From contig CP137318.1 in the NCBI GenBank assembly GCA_033182465.1, positions 4,340,001 through 4,404,000 of the forward strand: 64,000 nt of DNA, given 5' to 3'. The position numbers and the translations under genes are program-made. The notes beneath the pieces are model-generated. The model was not told where the DNA came from. It saw only the letters and a program-made list of their open reading frames with translations, and ran no database searches. Positions 62,101 through 64,000 of this stretch are shown here, in pieces; within the stretch, counting starts at the first letter, position 1; each line of letters starts with the position of its first letter. This stretch comes from Sanghuangporus weigelae (lineage: Eukaryota; Basidiomycota; Agaricomycetes; Hymenochaetales; Hymenochaetaceae).

Positions 62101-63656
62101 GTATGCTTGGGTAACCTTCTTGACTTGTCAGGATCAAAGACATCTGCGTAGTCTTCTATTTCCTTTGGTAGGAGTTTTCGCCAATCTCGTTTCTGTGTTC
62201 CTAGTAGTCCTTCTGCAGCTGCCTTTTGTTGAGAATACTGCTGGGATACTGAACTCGCTTTGTTCAGAGGCTGTGAGACTTGGTTCTGCTGCCTTGGTGA
62301 CCAATTTCGATTGATGTCTAGCTCTAGCTTTGCAGCGAGCTCTTCCTTTCTGGTAAGGGTAGTTGGTTGGTTGGTCGTCCTAAGACTTTCAATGTCTTCT
62401 GGCTCTATATCGTGCATAGGAGTGTCTTCTGTTGTCTCCTGCTCGTCTTGCATCTCGATATCGCTTTCGTTGTCTGCCCATCTTGTACGCTTCGGTGTGG
62501 GACTAGCTCCTCGCATTAACGATGCCGTTCTCGGTCGTATAATGCCTGCCACTGGCTTCTCTGGATACCGTGTCTTTCGTGGTCGTATCCTATACTTCAT
62601 GCCCGGGTTTTCTTCTGGTGATGGCCAGAGTTCTTCATCTTCCGGCATGTTTTGCCTCAGTGGATGTATCTTCTGTGGTGGTTGTTTCTTCCAACGTTTC
62701 GGAGAGTCGTTTATTTCCTCCTGTTCGTCTAGGCTATGCTTGCCTGTTATCTCTTCTGTTTCGCCTTCGGATGTCTGGTACAATTTCCATGCTGGGATCA
62801 TCCGTCTCGGTATGTGCCTTGGTCGTCGTTGCACTATACTCGTTCCTTGTGGTGCCTGTTTCTTCCATCGCTTGGGAGTGTAGTTTATTTCCTCCTCATC
62901 TCGATGATGCTTGTTTGCCGTTTCCTGTTGTGGCTGTTTCGTTGCAGAGTCTGGTATATTTTCCGTGCTCGGACTCTTCACTTCTGGCGTCTGTTTTGCC
63001 TGTTCCAGTCTTGGTGTTGCTGGTCTTGCTTCCGGCTTCACTTGTGGCTTCATTTCGTGAGAGTGTCCGTTGTTGTCTCTCCTTGGCGCAAATATTATTC
63101 CTGGTGCTCCAGAGTGTCGATAGTTGTCTCTGTCCTGAGCCTGTTGCTTCGTGTTATGCCTAGGTCTTGTCTTGTCAGGTTTGCCTTTCGTTTGCCGTTT
63201 CCGTTTGCGCTTCCTGTGCCTTCGCTTCTTGGTAGCTCGTATGACGTTGAGCTCGAATGGTATCGAATTACCATTCCGATTCCATACTTGATTCTTCCAA
63301 TCAATTTCGGGATTGACTTTGGCCAAATAGTCAATTCCTAGGATCACTTGATCCTGTCCTGTGGTTGCTACTGCCAACGTTTGTGGCTGCGGTCTAGGTC
63401 CATCAAAAATTAATGTGTAGACCTCGTGCGTGATTGCTCCTCCTTGGTTGGGACTTCCATCTGCATTATTCAAAGGTCGAGGGTGATCAAGCCTCTTTTT
63501 GAATAGGCTGTAGTGTCGTACCAAGTTGGGGTGTATCGTGCTGCATGTAGCTCCGGAATCGATTAACGCTTTGACTGCTAGGGTCTTTGTTCCAACCTTC
63601 ACTCGAATAGGTAATCGGGGATGCAATGCTTGTATTGGCAATCGCTTATTGTACAT
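59178..63656 (-). CDS. Gypsy copy B Pol, 1492 residues from first ATG
   Basis: Same domain order as copy A: protease, reverse transcriptase (YLDD), RNase H, integrase (HHCC, DDE) and chromodomain. All catalytic motifs are intact. One residue differs, Lys for Gln in the linker between protease and reverse transcriptase (CAA to AAA, plus-strand position 62786). Confidence 0.97.
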   Translation of the reverse strand: MYNKRLPIQALHPRLPIRVKVGTKTLAVKALIDSGATCSTIHPNLVRHYSLFKKRLDHPRPLNNADGSPNQGGAITHEVYTLIFDGPRPQPQTLAVATTGQDQVILGIDYLAKVNPEIDWKNQVWNRNGNSIPFELNVIRATKKRRHRKRKRKRQTKGKPDKTRPRHNTKQQAQDRDNYRHSGAPGIIFAPRRDNNGHSHEMKPQVKPEARPATPRLEQAKQTPEVKSPSTENIPDSATKQPQQETANKHHRDEEEINYTPKRWKKQAPQGTSIVQRRPRHIPRRMIPAWKLYQTSEGETEEITGKHSLDEQEEINDSPKRWKKQPPQKIHPLRQNMPEDEELWPSPEENPGMKYRIRPRKTRYPEKPVAGIIRPRTASLMRGASPTPKRTRWADNESDIEMQDEQETTEDTPMHDIEPEDIESLRTTNQPTTLTRKEELAAKLELDINRNWSPRQQNQVSQPLNKASSVSQQYSQQKAAAEGLLGTQKRDWRKLLPKEIEDYADVFDPDKSRRLPKHTKWDMAINLKEGVPLPKPRPIIKLTREEQAALDAYVKELLDKGWIEKVQPHEPCPVAAPVFFVGKKDGGARAVTDYRDINDTTVSDPYPIPIMSVLPEKLEKGKFFFTLDMRSGYNNLRIREGDEWKAAFRVGNAVYKPKVMMFGMKNSPAVFQRFMNDNFEYWLRTEEALNYLDDLIGQAQTEEEHWKLLRAILQKCRELDIYLKIEKCHFLQTQLDYLGFVVGTKGIQMDPYKLKAIHEWPVPKTKRQVRKFQGFCNFYRRFIRNYADTFAPIGDLIKKDRKFIWAEAQDKAFESIKKAFETEVALAMPKPDKPYTLETDASDVAIGAVLQQEDNQGELRPLGFMSKTLTNTQRNYPTHDKEMLAIMEALKHWRHLLEGTKEPVTIRSDHANLRYFMTAQNLSRRQARWALELSRYNFKILHWPGKKNQADELSRRSDYMPEDKDNLGVTLLPPDTIKQQTLRRTEINGLYKLETEMVTISDPIIRTIKRNYNTEEAKKEIQAIKQSNGYSYRNGLHYVTNALYIPPSANLRALLIRRRHDHKLAGHPGAEKTIELVKRSYYWPKMEEMIRAYTATCDICQRAKPIRQFRNPPLQPLEAPHQPWETITCDLITDLPVSNEGYSAILVIVDKLTKMGKFIPCQGIPNAKQLARLFRQHVFKYYGAPKRVISDRGSNFTAQFLKEFCRLIDVDWKTSTAYHPQTDGQTERLNQELEQYLRCYVSYRQTDWAEYIDIAEFAYNNRKHSTTHQSPFYTLYGWHPHLDVAETGDSNVPEAINHLEELRQVQQEAYNSIRQANEAMKLYADLHRGKLPEYKPGDEVLLDMRNLSRLEPTKKLAMKWAGPYKVEKAVGQVSFRLRLPETLPIHPVFHASLLRPYKRKEYPGRPTLDEPPPIEVEGEAEYEVETIHNTRRHRSKVQYLIQWKGYQERTWEPLDNLKNSYQMIEAFHKKYPQAIQPPNLNQWIAARKRMRQ

Positions 63657-63760
63657 CGCTTCACTGGGGTTGAACCCAGGAGGTTTGAAACACTGGTTGT
63701 TGAAACCTTTCTCGTCACCCTTGTTACACTCACATCGCGCAGTCTCGTTCGATGGAGGTC

Positions 63761-64000
63761 TTAATCTTTTCCCTGTTGCTCTTTACTTGCTAGGGATTTG
63801 CGAATGTTGTTTCGGTATTCTTCGTCATGCTTGCAAGTCCATCCTGCTGATTCGTCGCCTTTAGCCCATGCTACATGGTCGTAGTGGACTGGCCTTCGGC
63901 AGTGTGGATCGGGACATGTTTCCTTGAAATCGATTGTTCGTGTTGTCATCGTCCTCCGTTTTACACCATTAGTCTTCTTCGGCCGCTTAGAGGAAGAACC
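63761..64000 (-). CDS. Gypsy copy B Gag, C-terminal part (cut by window edge)
   Basis: The last 79 codons of Gag (basic tail and the second Cys/His cluster) with the same stop codon and the same -1 slippery heptamer (63767-63773). The rest lies outside the window. Confidence 0.9.
   Translation of the reverse strand, partial: GSSSKRPKKTNGVKRRTMTTRTIDFKETCPDPHCRRPVHYDHVAWAKGDESAGWTCKHDEEYRNNIRKSLASKEQQGKD
63767..63773 (-). promoter_or_regulatory. -1 frameshift heptamer, copy B
   Basis: GGGAAAA on the element strand, in the same frame position as in copy A. Confidence 0.65.

Larger units (their letters stand above)
55418..64000 (-). mobile_element. Gypsy copy B: inverted, window-truncated chromovirus
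   Basis: Every feature of copy A from its 3' LTR back into Gag recurs in inverted order at 108381 minus the copy A coordinate. The Pol proteins differ at one residue only (Gln in A at 45595-45597, Lys in B). The element continues beyond 64000, where the rest of Gag, the leader ORFs and the 5' LTR are expected. Confidence 0.96.

Overview
The window is nuclear DNA of a filamentous basidiomycete, most likely an Agaricomycete. The genes carry many short introns (about 48-70 bp, GT..AG). The gene content fits that group: a class II heme peroxidase, a CYP505-type self-sufficient P450, DUF6533/DUF6534 multi-pass membrane proteins (families typical of Agaricomycetes), a fungal-type G-alpha subunit with an acidic insertion, and a Tup1-like N-terminus. 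Species cannot be fixed from sequence reading alone.

Layout. 1-7.8 kb: CYP505 P450/reductase fusion (1256-5054, 11 exons that sum to an intact 1081-codon frame) and a small unknown gene on the minus strand. 7.8-13.6 kb: a young, complete Ty1/copia element on the minus strand (333-bp LTRs, 5-bp target duplication) whose polyprotein is split by a 426-bp solo LTR of another family with its own target duplication. 14.2-29.2 kb: the gene-rich part, all on the plus strand: alpha/beta hydrolase, DUF6533 protein, class II peroxidase, a decayed Tup1-like pseudogene, a second DUF6533 gene and a G-alpha subunit. 30-38.5 kb: a hAT remnant rich in ATACGGCCGTAT palindromes, a DUF6534 gene whose last exon is split by a 1088-bp foldback element with near-perfect 521-bp arms, a second copy of that element's end, and a pseudogene with three in-frame TGA codons.

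40.6-64 kb is dominated by two almost identical 12.3-kb Ty3/gypsy chromoviruses in opposite orientation. Copy A (40657-52963) is complete. Copy B (55418 to beyond 64000) is cut by the window edge. They flank 2.45 kb of host DNA that holds the 5' parts of a head-to-head gene pair with a 157-bp shared promoter. Copy A sits inside the coding exon of the minus-strand partner (its frame closes exactly when the element and one target duplication are removed), and copy B sits inside the coding sequence of the plus-strand partner. Each chromovirus has unusual accessory coding capacity: two ORFs before Gag, a -1 frameshift heptamer at the Gag stop, a 358-codon ORF after pol, a 213-codon ORF inside each LTR, and an antisense, intron-containing gene for an 88-residue single-pass membrane protein just upstream of the 3' LTR. 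This antisense gene plus LTR ORF set is the most novel thing in the window.

Exon joins were worked out by hand from splice signals and frame. Where the exons of a gene sum to a multiple of three, this is stated. Family assignments are from motif recognition, without database searches.
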